From assembly GCA_963693085.1 (NCBI GenBank), contig OY856410.1:560097906-560161905 (forward strand): DNA of 64,000 nt, in the 5' to 3' direction. The notes beneath the pieces were generated by a model. The model did no database searches and was not told the DNA's origin. It saw nothing but the letters and a program-made list of their open reading frames with translations. Shown here piece by piece: positions 47,978 through 60,849 of this stretch. The position numbers and the translations under genes are program-made. The stretch's first letter is position 1. Each line of letters opens with the position of its first letter. Source of the DNA: Alisma plantago-aquatica (lineage: Eukaryota; Streptophyta; Magnoliopsida; Alismatales; Alismataceae).

Positions 47978-48228
47978 AGGGACATAATGAGAATATGTAT
48001 ATGTTGTCCTAACATTTATATGATCTCATTTCCACAAGGCTAATACTTGAATACATATGCCATTGAGTAATAATATTCTCTAGACAATCATAATGTTTCC
48101 AAATTATCTCATAACTGAATGAAAATAATAAATTGGAAGCTTGCCTTTATGAGTATTTATCAAATCCTTTAAGGAAACATGCCATGTCAATCATCATATG
48201 ATTGGCTCTGTGGGCATACCTTACAACA
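47978..48228 (-). repeat. Angela-F 3' LTR, truncated
   Basis: Minus strand TGTTGTAAGGTATGCCC from 48228. It matches the first ~250 bases of 56428-54128 and is cut by LTR H at 47977. The sequence at 48229-48243 is a decayed polypurine tract (GTTCAAGTGAGAGTT on the minus strand). Confidence 0.7.
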
Positions 48229-48243
48229 AACTCTCACTTGAAC

Positions 48244-51079
48244 TTAGAGCCAATCACCAAAGGATCTCATCCTCAGTGACGTAAACATGTTTAACATGCT
48301 TCTAGTGCTCTAGTGCTGATTTAGTGGGTTAGCAACACTTTGCTTATAGTCTAGATATTGTGTGTTCCTATTATCTTCATTGTATAATTTCTCGTATGAG
48401 AAGGAACTATTGTAATATGGTATCTAATATTACTTGCCTAACAATTAGCTCCATTGTTGTCACAGTGTCACTATTGTGTCATTAAAGGTTGGAACATATA
48501 CATGTTCATCACATGAACTTTTAGATCCATATAGTATCATTCTGTATTCATAAGACAAGTATACTCGACTTCTGTCACATAATAGAATTAATGGCTATTA
48601 GTTTGGAACCCTTCCAACAAATCAACATCTTTCTTTATATCAAACATATTTTACTACGATCACTTTGTCATTATGGGCTTGTATCGATGTAGCTCTTTAC
48701 ATCCAACTCTTCCTTTTGTTTCTATCCATATTGACTAGTAATTTATCCTTAAGTACTTCACAAGTACTAATGCATTCCAATAACCCTTATTGGATTTTAA
48801 TATCATCTTGTCATGTCTAATACATTCAAGATTATATGGGATGAGCATGTTAATAGCTTACATGATAGATTCACTGTTGTACCAGCCTATGGAATCTTGA
48901 TCATGTTATTTCCATTCATCATAAGAATTGGAACATAAGATTCATGAGAGATGAATCTAGATTTTCTCTCACTAAATCCTTCTGTGTTGGAATCTTTCAA
49001 CACATTGGTATTGTACACGTTAAAACTTCCATTCAAGAACTATCTTATAGGTCTTAATCCTTATCCCATAAGATGTTTCACCTCATCCTTCATTATTGAA
49101 GGTGTTTTTATGCCAGATTTCAATATTTACAATATTGAGATGTTATTCCTCATCATATGTGGAACATTCATATATGATCCCACTAAATCTTTTGTAATCA
49201 TAGATTTCATCTTTTATCTTGATTCAAGTCAAACTCTTTGACTACCTTGTCAAGTCAAAAGATCCTTATTCCTGAGATGCTTGTTTCAATCCTTGATTGA
49301 AATATATAGTTTATAGAATTTATTTGCATTCTTTAAGTCATAAAACCTTTTAGGTTGTGTCATGTACACATCCTATGATGCATTCCTTTCAAGGAATCTA
49401 ATTTTCTCTTCGTATGCCAAATCTCATAGTCTATTTAAATACAACAACAAACATGACAATTGGTAATGGAATTTCTATCATGTTCATCAACTTGAACTAA
49501 TTTAAAAAATCTTTTCAACCAATTTTCCCTTTTAAGTTATCCATGTAGGTCTTTGTCATATGACCCTCTTGCACCCTCTAGGTATTACCCTTTTAGTGAC
49601 GCTGTTAAGGTCCTACCTTATTAGCTTACATGGTTTCCATATTTCTCATAAATAAATTCTAGTTGACTAGTTATCTCATCTTCTTATGACCAACCCATAT
49701 GAATTGTTGGATTCACAATCCTTCAATCTCAGTTGTGTTCTAGTAGAACTTGTTTTATTCTTTGTTACACGAAAAACCTGAGGCTTCACAACAACTTGTG
49801 ATTCTCTTGGTTCTCAATGTACCTTTTTTTTACCTTGAACATTTCAAGTTTTACTTTTACTCCCACTAATTATTTTGGAACTCCGTTGTCCTATCAACAA
49901 AAGACTATTGTTATTAGATTGGGATTAGTAGTAATGTTCAACAATTATGGTTTGTGGATAAACCTTCTTCAAGAAACATCTTTCTCAACGTAGGTTTCAA
50001 TCCTTTTGACATATTGGGACATTCCCAAATCATATCATATATGATGTCTTACAAACCATTTAGATGATGCATCATTTAGTGATAGGTATATATTAGTGAG
50101 GATATAAGAATACTACATTTAATTGATAATTATATCATAACTCATTATGGTATAATTCCTTCATTCTAACACATCATCATGTTTATATGGATTTGACTTG
50201 TGATACATTATCACAGTTTTTGCTTTGAAGGCACTCAAGGTGTTGATGTGGAGTATTTCAACATTTAAATCTCATCAAAGTATTAATACTTTCATTAATG
50301 TCATGCTTCATTTATTATGTCCTCGAACATTTTAGGAGATTTATGTTTCTATTTTACTGAGTACATATAATCATATTACCAGTAGATGAAATGAAGTATG
50401 AGTAGTTCTCTATAGTATTCATTCCATAATATCTTCATGCATCATATGTATGAGGTCTGATGGATGACTTATCCTCCCACTACATTTAGTGAAGGATGAC
50501 ATGTCATTTTGTGCATAAACAAGACTTTGCATGTTTCCCTATGTTCAATAACTAAGGGAATCTAGATTTACATCAACATGTATTCTAGGCATGCAATTCT
50601 CATATTCACACAAGATGACTAATGCTAATGATAGTCTTGAGTTATCAATTATAATACTTTGGCATAAACATTATAAGCATTCATCTTTAGATCATTTTTC
50701 ATAAATATAAAAAGATGTTTAGGGCTAAATCCATGCAAGATCATATATTTGAAATATAAGCATTAACAATTCTTTGTTGATAATCATCCTTGTCCATACA
50801 ATATGCATAAAGAAAATGTTTCTATTCTAATGGCATAATGAAATAGTAGTTATAGTAATTCTATTACATGCCCATTGGGCTAAGATAAATTTAAATGTAG
50901 AATACGGCTTCCACAACACTTGCTCCGCCTTGTCCATGTGTCCTTCTATGAGGCTATTACTTTTTATTAGATCCTGCACATCAATATGTCAGATCTCTTA
51001 TCTGGCATCACATACCAAAATTTAAGAAGTAATCAAATTTATCTTATATTGTTTATACCTGAAATGGAGGCCTCAGTGC
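48244..51079 (-). pseudogene. Decayed Copia pol of Angela-F
   Basis: Minus-strand pieces parallel Angela-1 pol in order: RNase H and late RT at 48300-49250, RT near 49260-49800 (an LGLRPIR/YNGL-like stretch and a DVYMTQP-like stretch near 49350-49380), integrase traces at 49850-50500 and a protease-like region near 50990. Frames are broken every few tens of codons and the catalytic YVDD is lost. It is clearly older than Angela-1. Confidence 0.7.
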
Positions 51080-51409
51080 CATCCTTCTTCTTCTTTAGTT
51101 CCTCTAACCAGAGTGGGCACATTTTCTAACAATGTCTAGCCTGGTGACAATGGTGACAATCACCTCTTTTCTTTATTCCACCTTTTGCCTTGAAATCTGA
51201 AGACTTGGGCTTCTGTCTAGGCTTAGAACCTTTCTTAGATTTTCCTTTGCCTTTAGGCTTCCCCTTTGTCTTGCTGATCATCATCATAGAATTGGGATTG
51301 TCTTTCTTCATCTGTGTCTCATCTATTCTCAACATGCCCAACAACTATGTCAATGGCTTGTCAAAGTCATTCATGTTGTAGTTCATGACAAATTGACTAT
51401 ATGACTCTG

Positions 51410-52177
51410 GTAGGGACCATGGTTCAGGAAAGCGGTATGCGGTGTACGGGCGGAGATGGTACTGAATAGAGTATATGCGGTATGCGGGAGTATATACGGG
51501 AGTATATGCGGTTTTGATTTTTTTTATTTCAATAAATTAATTATATATAAAATAATATAGCAAGATCATAAATTAAAATATATAGAGTAGGCACGTACAT
51601 CTATTTACTTATAAACATATTAATATGTGTGTATGATGTATGATATGCTTATATATGTATATATGTCTATATATAGAATGCGTTTGTAATATTTGTACAA
51701 ATACTAAAATGTAGGTAAATCAATGTACAAATATATGTATAGTGTGTATAAATATGAATAAATCAAAATGTATATATACATGCACAAGTATGTGATTGTA
51801 TATTTATGTATATTGTATATGTATCTATACATGTTAATATATCAAAAGGTATTCGAATAAATGTACAAATGTGTGTGGAAATTTTTTATATGTATTACAA
51901 TGTATACATATAATTCAATGACTATATATCTCAATTTATATATATAATGAAATGTGTGTATATATATGCATGTATGTACAAAATGCATGAACGTTAGTTG
52001 TGGGCTTTTCAAAAAGCGGAGTTTAATCGGCCGCTTAATTGGCCAAGCGGGAGTATATGCGACCCATGACCGCTTAGTGGACCGATTAGTAATATGCGGT
52101 GCGGTAGGGTGACTGAATAGGTATATGCGGGGGTATATGCGGCCATGCGGACCGATTTCCCGAACAGTGGTAGGGAC
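51410..52177. repeat. 8-bp target duplication around hAT MITE 2
   Basis: GTAGGGAC occurs at 51410-51417 and 52170-52177 on either side of the MITE, within gag. Confidence 0.85.
51418..52169. mobile_element. hAT-type MITE 2 (752 bp) in Angela-F gag
   Basis: Imperfect terminal inverted repeats CATGGTTCAGGAAAGCGG / CACTGTTCGGGAAATCGG and an 8-bp duplication indicate hAT. GTATATGCGG and related words recur about ten times in the two subterminal parts (51435-51515 and 52030-52150). The centre is an AT-rich run of ATATGTAT words. No transposase frame. Confidence 0.82.
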
Positions 52178-52667
52178 TACAAAAGCACATCAGTGGCCAA
52201 ATCTTAACCCATGGGGAATCCTAGTCTTGCTAAGTTCTCCACATACCCAATTAGCTTGAGCACATGAGGACCAATTGGATCTCCTTCTACCATGCTGCAC
52301 TTGAACAATGCCTTAGAGACATCGTATCTCTCCTATTTTGCCTAATCTTAGTACATGTCCTTGAGATGTGTGTCCATCTCAATCACCCCCATATTCTCAT
52401 GCTGCCTTTACAACTCATGGCTCATGGAGAATAACATCAGACACCTAACATCCACATTGTCTTCAGTATGCTTCTTATAAGCATCCTAGTCAGCCCGTGG
52501 AGCATTTTGAGCAGGTTCCTCTACCTCTAGCATTTCCAGGACATAGAGCTTTCGCCCTGTGTGAGAACAATTCTTAGCGTCCTGAACCAGTCATGGAAGT
52601 TGTCCCCAATAAGTTTGTCCTTGTCAAGGACCGATCACAGAGAAAAGTGATTGTTGTTTGATCTCAT

Positions 52668-53944
52668 TTAATTCTAGAAAAGAATTTGCAATTTTGTAAA
52701 AACTCAATTTTTATTTGATTTGATTTGATTAAACTTGGGCAATAAAAATGAAGTCTTTAATTAATTATCTTTCTCATTAGTTTGATCAAATTGACAACCC
52801 TCAAGTATTAATTCGGAAAATTGTAGCAAACAATTTTCTAATGACCCAAGATCCAAAATGATTCAATTATTACCCAGCCTACACCAACATCCATAATCAA
52901 CCATTAAGGTAGGCAATCAATCCAATTGCATCATATGCAACTCTTAGATTGATGATATGTGCAACTCCTTTCCATAATCATATGCATGCTTCTGGGTCCA
53001 AACACTCTGTGAATCACCAGTTAAGCCTAATCCAATAGCCAATATGATAATAATGCACCCCTCTTTAGAGGAACCTACATTACTACCATCACACTTCCAT
53101 GAGGTAGACGACGCACCACACTTTTGCATAACCTAAGCTTGGTCAAAAAAGTTTTTCATGTGTATTTATATTATAAAGAATCTTAGACTTAATATTTTTT
53201 ATTGAGGGTTTTATATATATATCATATATATACATATATTGTATCCAATTACATGCTATATCCCACTACATAAACATGTAATATAAAACAAAAAGTGATA
53301 ATATGGCCATGTCTACTTCTAATTCCTTGGAGCCACAAGGAATTACTACCACCTAGGTCAATCATCACATCACATGTATGGACCTACGGTTGATGTAGAT
53401 CTATGTTTGCCAATATGGGTAGATCAGTTCAACCCTTGAACCAGTCATCTCGCCTCTTGGCTGGTTCGTTGGTCATCCGGTCCAATCGGTGTTTGGACTC
53501 CTTCCAAACGGTCAGCTAGGCCCACATGGATGGTTGTCTGGCCTCCTATCCAACTGATGTCTGGACTCCTTCTAGAAAGTCAGTTGGGCCTACCAGGTGG
53601 TCATCTGGTTCCATCATTTTGTCCTCCATGGTCCTCCAGACAATCAACTCGTCTCACAAATTGGTAGTCTCATCTGGTGATGATCATCTTTTTCGTTGTT
53701 GCAAGAAAATAAACAATCCTTTTGCTACTTTATTACATTGAATAAAAGAAACCTCGAGTTAAATTCGAGGGGAGAAAAGTTAGGAAAGCATTAATTTTGC
53801 ATTGGGAAGAGGGAGGTAGAGGCTCGTTACATAGACCAAGATTAAAGGAACAAAACCATGCAACCAGACACAAATATAGTGTATTGTTCATAACCATGCT
53901 ACACATCCACCATCAAAACCTCTTTTAGGGTGACTCATGTAAAT

Positions 53945-53998
<54 letters not shown>

Positions 53999-54113
53999 TT
54001 TGGGATTATGTGGTCTTTGATCAGATACACATATGATAGAATTTTAAATATTCACATCATATGCATTAAATATTGGATCATATTGATTATTCTAAAACAT
54101 AGTAACTTGACGT
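52668..54113 (-). mobile_element. Untranslated leader of Angela-F
   Basis: Non-coding leader between primer site and gag. 53395-53680 is a degenerate array of words such as TCTGGACTCCTTC, CCAACTGATGTC, GGTCATCTGG and CAGTTGGGCC. 53947-53997 is an (AT)n microsatellite. The short plus-strand frames are chance products of the array and microsatellite. Confidence 0.7.
53947..53997. repeat. (AT)n microsatellite
   Basis: About 25 uninterrupted AT dinucleotides within the leader of Angela-F. Confidence 0.95.
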
Positions 54114-54126
54114 GGCTCTGATACCA
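54114..54126 (-). other. Primer-binding site of Angela-F (initiator tRNA-Met)
   Basis: Minus strand TGGTATCAGAGCC, one base away from the LTR end at 54128. It fixes the minus orientation. Confidence 0.93.
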
Positions 54127-54714
54127 TTGTTGGGAAATACAAGCACATAGTATAGCAGTTGAAATAAAAAATTTATCTATATGTATTACCATAACAACAA
54201 GATCGCGTCAACTACTATGAAATAGGAAGGATGATTTTAGTGAGTTATACCTAGTCCTAGAGCAAGTCCAACAAAAAAACTCACTTTTTTGCAACTACTG
54301 ACTAGTTTCTCTTGGGTGGTGGTTGTGCAGCTCCTGGTCTTCACAATGAATAGTTGTTTACACAACCTCTGCAGCGACACTGGTGGTCTCGCAATGGATT
54401 GCAGGTTGAATTTGTTCTCTGAGCAGTAGCCAAAGGGCTCCTATATCTAGAGTAGCCCACATGGATCAACTACAACTCTTGTTATTCACTAAGAATGGTC
54501 AGGAAGGAGTTGTCCCTCCCATTGGTGTGCTAGTCACCAACTTGTTGTCCCACAACAACAACTTCTCAGTTGTTCTCTCCCATTGGTTATCCCACCCTGT
54601 CAGGTAGGACTTTCCTGGGCTCTCTCGATTATCACAACCAGAGAGGACAAAAATTTTCAAAGGAAGTGACTCTCAGTTGTCTGTGTTGTATTCTGGGAAG
54701 CCCCCAGTACCCCT

Positions 54715-54724
54715 CCTTTTATAG
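54715..54724 (-). promoter_or_regulatory. TATA box of Angela-F 5' LTR
   Basis: Minus strand CTATAAAAGG, at the equivalent distance from the LTR end as the TATA box of Angela-B. Confidence 0.6.
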
Positions 54725-56110
54725 ACAGGGTTTGGGCCAGGGTTCCTAGTCTGTACGGGATTGTGCGGGAGTGGAAAGGAATGGAAGATCTTGAATTTTC
54801 ACAACCTGTGACAGCATAAATGTTCCTATGGCACACCCAAACATTCATCTAGTGTGCGAGATAGTCGTATCACATTGCCAAATGGCTGCTTGACAGTTTC
54901 CAAATCACATACGAATTTGGAAATTTTGATTCCAATTAATATCACATATTAATTTACTTGCACTCCAAGTTTGTGCAATCGAAACTATTCAAGAAACATC
55001 CCAAACCTTCCTTTAGCCCAACCGATCCATCTCACCTAGACGAGACACCCGTATCTCTCACCCAGATGCCCATCTGGTGAGTCGAGATGAGTCAGTCGGT
55101 TCAATCACATTGAACTGGTCAGTTCAAGGGCATAACTTAGCCAATTCAAACTCCAATTAGCATGACCATTCAAATGGACATCTCAACACTTGAGACGCTC
55201 ATTAGGCATGCCCAAATAGCTGTTTCACTCACTGAGATGGTCGTTTGGCCTACCATTTAGCCAATCAGTCAAGCTACTGAGTGAATTGAATACCTAAACA
55301 TTTTAGTAATCAATCCAATCATCATTCAAGATAAACTCCTCTTCTAGATGAGTCACTTTTTGTGTGACCCTATAGGCCCCATATCACATTGACAGTAAAT
55401 GTTCATAACTAGCTTATGTCATTACAAGCAAAGAGTGGTGCCTAGTCACACATCAGTGCTACCCAAGTGAATGGAATGCTAGAGAACAAATTCAACCTAC
55501 AATCTGTGTAAGGTGTTGTAGTGATTGTATAATTCCTTTATCTATGATATCTAGGATGAACTCAAGGCATGGATGGTCATCTTATCAAGGTTCAATTCAT
55601 GTTCCTTGAACCAAGAGTAGACTGTCTGAGATAATGTGACCTCAATATCATATATTGATTCACATGTGCATGCACATACGTTTCTCAGTCTTGCTTATCA
55701 AGTGGCCATGATATTATACTCCATTAGGAGGAACAAATCCCATATCTATCACTCATAGTCTATCCCCATGTGTGAAAGTCACCAATCATCACCGTTATAA
55801 CAACCCATGTTTTTGGGTTACGTTTGATGATGTCAAAGTGTACCCAACGACATGTGAAAAGTGCATTGATTTCAGGTCTAAGAATCACAATCACCACCTT
55901 AACTATGATAGATGACTATGACCACCTATTATGGTATCCATGTGTCACTCGCAAGGTGGGTCTGTCAGATACACTGTTCTCAAACATGTATCTGTGTGCT
56001 TGGTTTGATATTTCCATATCACGACTTAGTGAGACTCAATAATCAACCAACTCACACTCTAGTCTTATGTGTTACTGGTGTCTATCTACCTTCCATAATA
56101 GTAACTGACT

Positions 56111-56240
56111 AGGGACATAATGAGAATATGTATATGTACTCTTAACATCAGTATGATCTCATTTCCACAAGGCTAAGGGACATAATGAGAATATGTACAT
56201 ATACTCTTAACATCCGTATGATCTCATTTCCACAAGGCTA
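56111..56240. repeat. 65-bp tandem duplication in Angela-F LTR
   Basis: Unit AGGGACATAATGAGAATATG...CACAAGGCTA at 56111-56175 and 56176-56240 with four or so differences; the 3' LTR piece and other Angela LTRs have one copy. Confidence 0.9.
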
Positions 56241-56428
56241 ATACTTGAAGACATACTTCATTGAGTAATATTATTCTCTAGACATTCATTGTGTTTCCTC
56301 ATTATCTCATAACTGAATAAAACAGAATGAATTGGAATCTTGCATCTATGAGTATTAATCAAATCCTTTAAGATAATATGTCATGTCAATCATCATATGG
56401 TTGTCTCTCCGGGCATACCTTACCAATA

Positions 56429-57343
56429 TGGAGGACGTGATGGTGATGGGGGATTGGTGGGAGATGCTTTATGGTAGCGAGCGGTGAAGGTTTTATAGGC
56501 TGAAGATGATTGTGGTGGAGAGGAGTGTTTGGGGTATGTGGACTCAAATTGGCAACCGAGAATGACTAAAAGAAGGTGGGTGGAGATGATGGTGAGTTTA
56601 CATAGGTGTAAGGGAGAGAGGGCAAGGAAGCCCTTAATTGACCGTCTTCGTCAGGTGAGAGGTGTGATAAGTCAGGAGTTGGTTCTCCCTGATCTAAGGA
56701 TGAGGTAGTATGAGTGAGGGGTGGTTAAACTTGGCTCAGTGAGCGGAACTTATCCTGCAAATATCTCTCATAGATATGGTCAGAGTTTTTAGATGGAGTT
56801 TGATCAACACTGGTATGAGTCAGTCAAGCTTTGCATAATGCTGAAGACAAAGCATGTATTGCCAGATCCCTCCCTGATCTGCGATCAATCTAATCCAATG
56901 GCTGGGATCTATGAATAGTATCGAGGCCGCATGTCCGTGACATTTATGTCACACCTATAGGTAAACCAATCCTGAAACTTAGGTCATAATGTTACATAAA
57001 TGATATTATGTATATTAATTTCAATTGCTTATAACTCTTAAATCTTTTATTCAATTGAAGTGAATCTTTAGGTAGAGCTTCGTGCTGTGGTTATCTAGAT
57101 ATGGTGAAAAATTGAGATTCAAATTCGAATGTTGATCATGTAATTTGACTAAGTCTTATAATACACATGATTCACCTTAATATGTACTTAGGGTTTGCTT
57201 TTTTTCAAAACAAATGTGTGCCTATAAGATCATAATAGAGGTAGATGATTGAGGGTATTTTAGACTATTTTTCTTTGATTAATTGTCAATGTCAATAACT
57301 TGCAAGAGTAAAAAAATAATTATATAAAAAACTCACTTTGTCA
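56429..57343 (-). repeat. 3' LTR of Tekay-like element E, truncated by Angela-F
   Basis: Minus strand starts TGTGACAAAGTGAG at 57343, directly after a purine-rich tract (57344-57375, AAAAGCAGGGAGTA), and matches LTR D along its length. Angela-F cuts it at 56429; the continuation was not found with confidence. Confidence 0.82.
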
Positions 57344-57365
57344 CATACTCCCTGCTTTTAAAGAA

Positions 57366-58680
57366 TTTTGTCCTCAAAACTCAAACAACCTGAAAGAGAT
57401 GCAAATATTTCTACTTGATCTCAGACTTGAGCTCCCAGGTCACATCGGATTGATCATGGTGGCTCTAGAGAACTTTCATCATATCTATGCATTGATTACT
57501 GTAAATATCCTTTGTTTGGAGTCAAGAATTCTGACTGGGGATATAGCATAGGATAGACCATCTTTCATCTCTAGAGGCTCATGATTTAGAATGTGACTGG
57601 GGTCTTTGACATAAGGCTTCATATTAGATACATGGAAGACATTGTGCATGACACTATACTTTGGTGGAAAATCAAGATGATAGGCACATTCAACAACCCT
57701 TTCTAAGATCTCAAAGGGTCCCACATAGCGGGGACTGAGCTTTCCCTTGTTCTTTGCCAAAGCTCAGATAGGTTCGATCTTTAGAAAGACATGGTCACCT
57801 TTCTTGAACTGACGTTCCTACCAGTGAGCATCTACATAAGATTTCTACCTATCTTGTTCCCACTTCATCCTCTACCTAATCAGTGCAACTTTGTTTGTAT
57901 ACAACTGTATCTCCTCAGATTTCATCAAGGTGTATTCCCCAATGTCATCCCAGTGTAGTTGAGATCTGCATAGTCGACCATAAAGGGCTTCATAGGGAGG
58001 CATCCCAATACTCGCCTGATAGCTATTATTATATGCAACCTCAACTAAGGGAAAATAATTGTCTCACGAGCCTTCTCAATCGAGAAGACAAGCTCGTAGA
58101 AGTCCTCTAGAATCTATACTATACACTACCCGTCTGTCTGCGGATGATATGATGTGTTGAAGTTCAACTTTGTGTCCAGTTCTTCTGGAACTTGCTTCCA
58201 CAGTTTTGAAGTAAACTTAGGGTTCCTGTATAAGACAATGGAAACTAGAACTTCATGCATATGTACTATCTCTAGTATATAGAGTTCGAAAAGCTCAAAT
58301 GCTCTCATAGTAGTCTTCACAGGAAGAAAGTGAGTGGATTTTTTGAGATGATCCACTATAACACATGCATCGTCATACCCCTTTCTGGTCTTGGATAGCC
58401 CCACCATGAATTCCATGGTGATGTGTTCCCATTTCCATTCTGGGATTTCAAGGGATTGTAGTAGACCACCTGGTCTCTGGTGCTCTTCCTTGATCCTATG
58501 GCATGTCATGCATCTAGAAATGAACTCAGCAATATCACACCTCATGCCCCTCCACCAGAACTGATGTTGTAGGTCTTTGTACATCTTAGTTGTGCTAGGA
58601 TGAACTGTGCACTTTGACCCATGTGCCTCATAGAGAATCTTTCTCTTCACAGTTGACTACTCAGGAACCCACATATGATT
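57366..58680 (-). pseudogene. Integrase and chromodomain relic of element E
   Basis: Minus strand, from right to left: zinc region with H...H and CMTCHRIK near 58490-58640, core domain at 58126-58480, C-terminal part SYQASIGMPPYEALYGR near 57990, GPFEILERV and NVFHVSNMKPYVKDPSH at 57600-57740, then a CR-type chromodomain tail (DQSDVTWELKSE) near 57420. The core has lost catalytic residues: MEF where MDF is usual, LYRNPKF where SDRDPKF is usual, and a stop after HPQTDG. RT-before-integrase order and the chromodomain identify a chromovirus, Tekay/Del-like. Confidence 0.85.
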
Positions 58681-60105
58681 CTTATATTGAAGACCACCAT
58701 CGAGACCCACAAACATGTGTGTTTGAGTCTTTGACAGGAGATATGAGAGCTCTTCAAGATCAGTACTAGTTTTCTTTCCTTCAGAAATTTAGACTGAAGA
58801 TCAAGCATGATAGAAATATTGTTAACATGGACACGATTAGACAGAAATTGTGGCTCGTAGCCCACCAGATCCTCCATGTTCCTCCACTCAGGGACAAATA
58901 AAGATGCACATACTGACATTTTCCTACAAAGGGAATCAACGACTACGTTTGCCTTACCCGGATGAGAGGAAATAGTGAAATCCTAGACTTTTAGATACTC
59001 AATCCATCGATGTTCTCGTAGATTCAGGTCTCTCTCAATCAAGATATACTTCATGTTTTTGTGGTCGGTGAAGATATCAAATGTTGCCCCATATAGGTAG
59101 TACCTCCAGATTTTGAGAGCACGAATGATTGCAGCTAATTCCAAATCATGTGTGGGACAATTAAGTTCATTAGGTTTTAGCTATCTAGATGCAAAGGCCA
59201 CCACCTTTCTATTCTGTTGTAGGACATATCCTAACCCATTCTTGGAAGCATCAGTGAAGATCACAAACCCTTCATTGCTAAAAGGTAGAACTAGAACATG
59301 GGTTGATGTCAACTTCTGCTTTAACTCCTAGAAATTGGACTCACAAGCAGTTGACCAGATGAAATGCTCGTCCTTCTGAGTAAGATTAGTAAGAGGAAGT
59401 GCAACTTTGGAGAAATTGGGAATAAAGCGATGATAATATCCATATAAAACCAAGATGCTCCAGATTTCAAAAGGGTTTCGAGGAGGTTTCCAATCAAGAA
59501 CAACAGATACTTTGGCAGGATCAACATATATGTTACCCCCAGAGATGACATGGCCAAGAAACATGACTCTAAAAATCCAAAATTAAGATATAGAGAGCTT
59601 TCCATAGAACTTCTAAGCTTGAAGGACTTCAAGAACTGCCTTCAAGTTCTCACGATGCTTCTCCATAGAGTCAGAATAGATCAAGATATCATCAATAAAG
59701 ACAACCACAAACTCATCAAGGTAGGGTTGGAAGACTTTGTTCATTAGGTTCATGAATACTCCAGGTGCGTTGGTTAACCCAAATGACATCACTAGAAATT
59801 GTAATGCCCATAACGAGTTTGGAATGTAGTGTTAGAAATATCATAATCTTTGACTTTAAGTTGATGGAAGCTAGAACAAAGGTCAATCTTAGAGAAAACT
59901 TTAGCAGTGCAAAGCTGATCAAAGAGGTCATCAATGCGTGGAAGGGAATTCTTGTTTTTAATAGTGTCCTGGTTCAACATGAGGTAGTTAATATAGATAC
60001 ACATAGAACCATCTTTCTTCTTTACAAAGAGAACACGTGCACCCGAAGGGGAAATACTAGGACAAATAAAAACTTTATCTAGAAGTTCTTGCAACTATTT
60101 CTTCA
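58681..60105 (-). pseudogene. Gypsy reverse transcriptase and RNase H relic of element E
   Basis: RT reads from 60094: [55 protein letters not shown], then [15 protein letters not shown] at about 59660-59705, keeping the two catalytic aspartates. The thumb and connection (VMFLGHVISGG, FYGYYHRFIPNFSKVA in two frames) follow, and RNase H at 58960-59330 with FTDASKNGLGYVL. Two or three frameshifts and several stops. Confidence 0.87.
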
Positions 60106-60186
60106 AATCCATAAGCTCAGTTGGAGCCATCCTATACAGTGACCTAGAAATCAGAGTGGTTCCACATCTATAGAGAACTCAAGGTC

Positions 60187-60800
60187 TCAGTTTGGAGGTA
60201 GCCCAAGAAGCTCCTCCAAAAATACGTCAAGAAAGTCACCTACCACCTCCAGTCTTTCTAGATGCATGCTACTAGGACTGGTCTCTGAGACCAATGTGAG
60301 GAAGACTTTACATCCTTTAGAAATGAGATTTTTATCTTTATGAGAGGAAATTGTAATATTATTATAGAATGTGCTTCCCCTAGGTATCATCTCATGACTA
60401 GAATGAGGTTGAAAGAGGATTACCATCTTATTTCTACAGTCAATTTTTGCATGATACTTGTATAGCCAATCTGTACTAAATATAATATCAAAGTCTTCCA
60501 TAGTCAAGAGGATGAATTCAAAGGTCATGTCATGATTTTCGAATTTTAGAGGTAGGACATTAGTTTTCTATAATACAGTGAGTATTTTGCCACTAGGAGT
60601 TGAGACATCAAGAATATACCCTAAGTCTCTTATATGTAGATGTAACGTACATGCAAGATTTTGAGATATGAATGTATTTGTAGATCTTGAATCAAATAAA
60701 GCTTTAACAGTATGATCATTTAGGAATACAATGCCTACACATGATAATTATGTCATGAATTCTTGAATGTATTGAACAAGATATTAGATAATTGAAAGGA
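60187..60800 (-). pseudogene. Gypsy protease region of element E
   Basis: An open stretch at 60187-60528 reads MEDFDIIFSTDWLYKYHAKIDC, the conserved retropepsin C-terminal motif of chromoviruses (usually LGMDWL). Upstream the catalytic part has decayed (SRSTNTFIS near 60690; LFDSRST-like). It connects directly to RT at about 60100. Confidence 0.75.
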
Positions 60801-60849
60801 ATTAAGGTTACTTTCAATAAGATGATTTGGATTTTCCTTAGCCTCTTAT

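Larger units (their letters stand above)
51080..52667 (-). pseudogene. Copia gag of Angela-F, split by MITE 2
   Basis: The start ATG is at 52667 (MRSNNNHFSL, then a stop, matching the Angela-1 and Angela-B gag starts). The C-terminal part (51126-51400) reads LLGMLRIDETQMKKDNP, a lysine-rich linker and a zinc knuckle with CHHCHQARH. The MITE at 51418-52169 lies in the middle; several stops and frameshifts occur besides. Function lost. Confidence 0.85.
54128..56428 (-). repeat. Angela-F 5' LTR (2301 bp)
   Basis: Minus strand runs from about 56428 (TATTGGTAAGG, a mutated TGTTGG start) to TTTCCCAACA at 54128. A TATA box, CTATAAAAGG, is at 54715-54724. 55020-55280 holds a word array like that in its leader (GTCGGTTCAA, ACTGGTCAGTTCAAGG, CATCTGGTGAG). 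A 65-bp tandem duplication lies at 56111-56240. It is inserted in LTR E. Its frames are antisense shadows shared with other Angela LTRs. Confidence 0.87.

Noticed and set aside
53930..54121. Frame with a run of isoleucine-tyrosine dipeptides
   Set aside because: It is translation of the (AT)n microsatellite.
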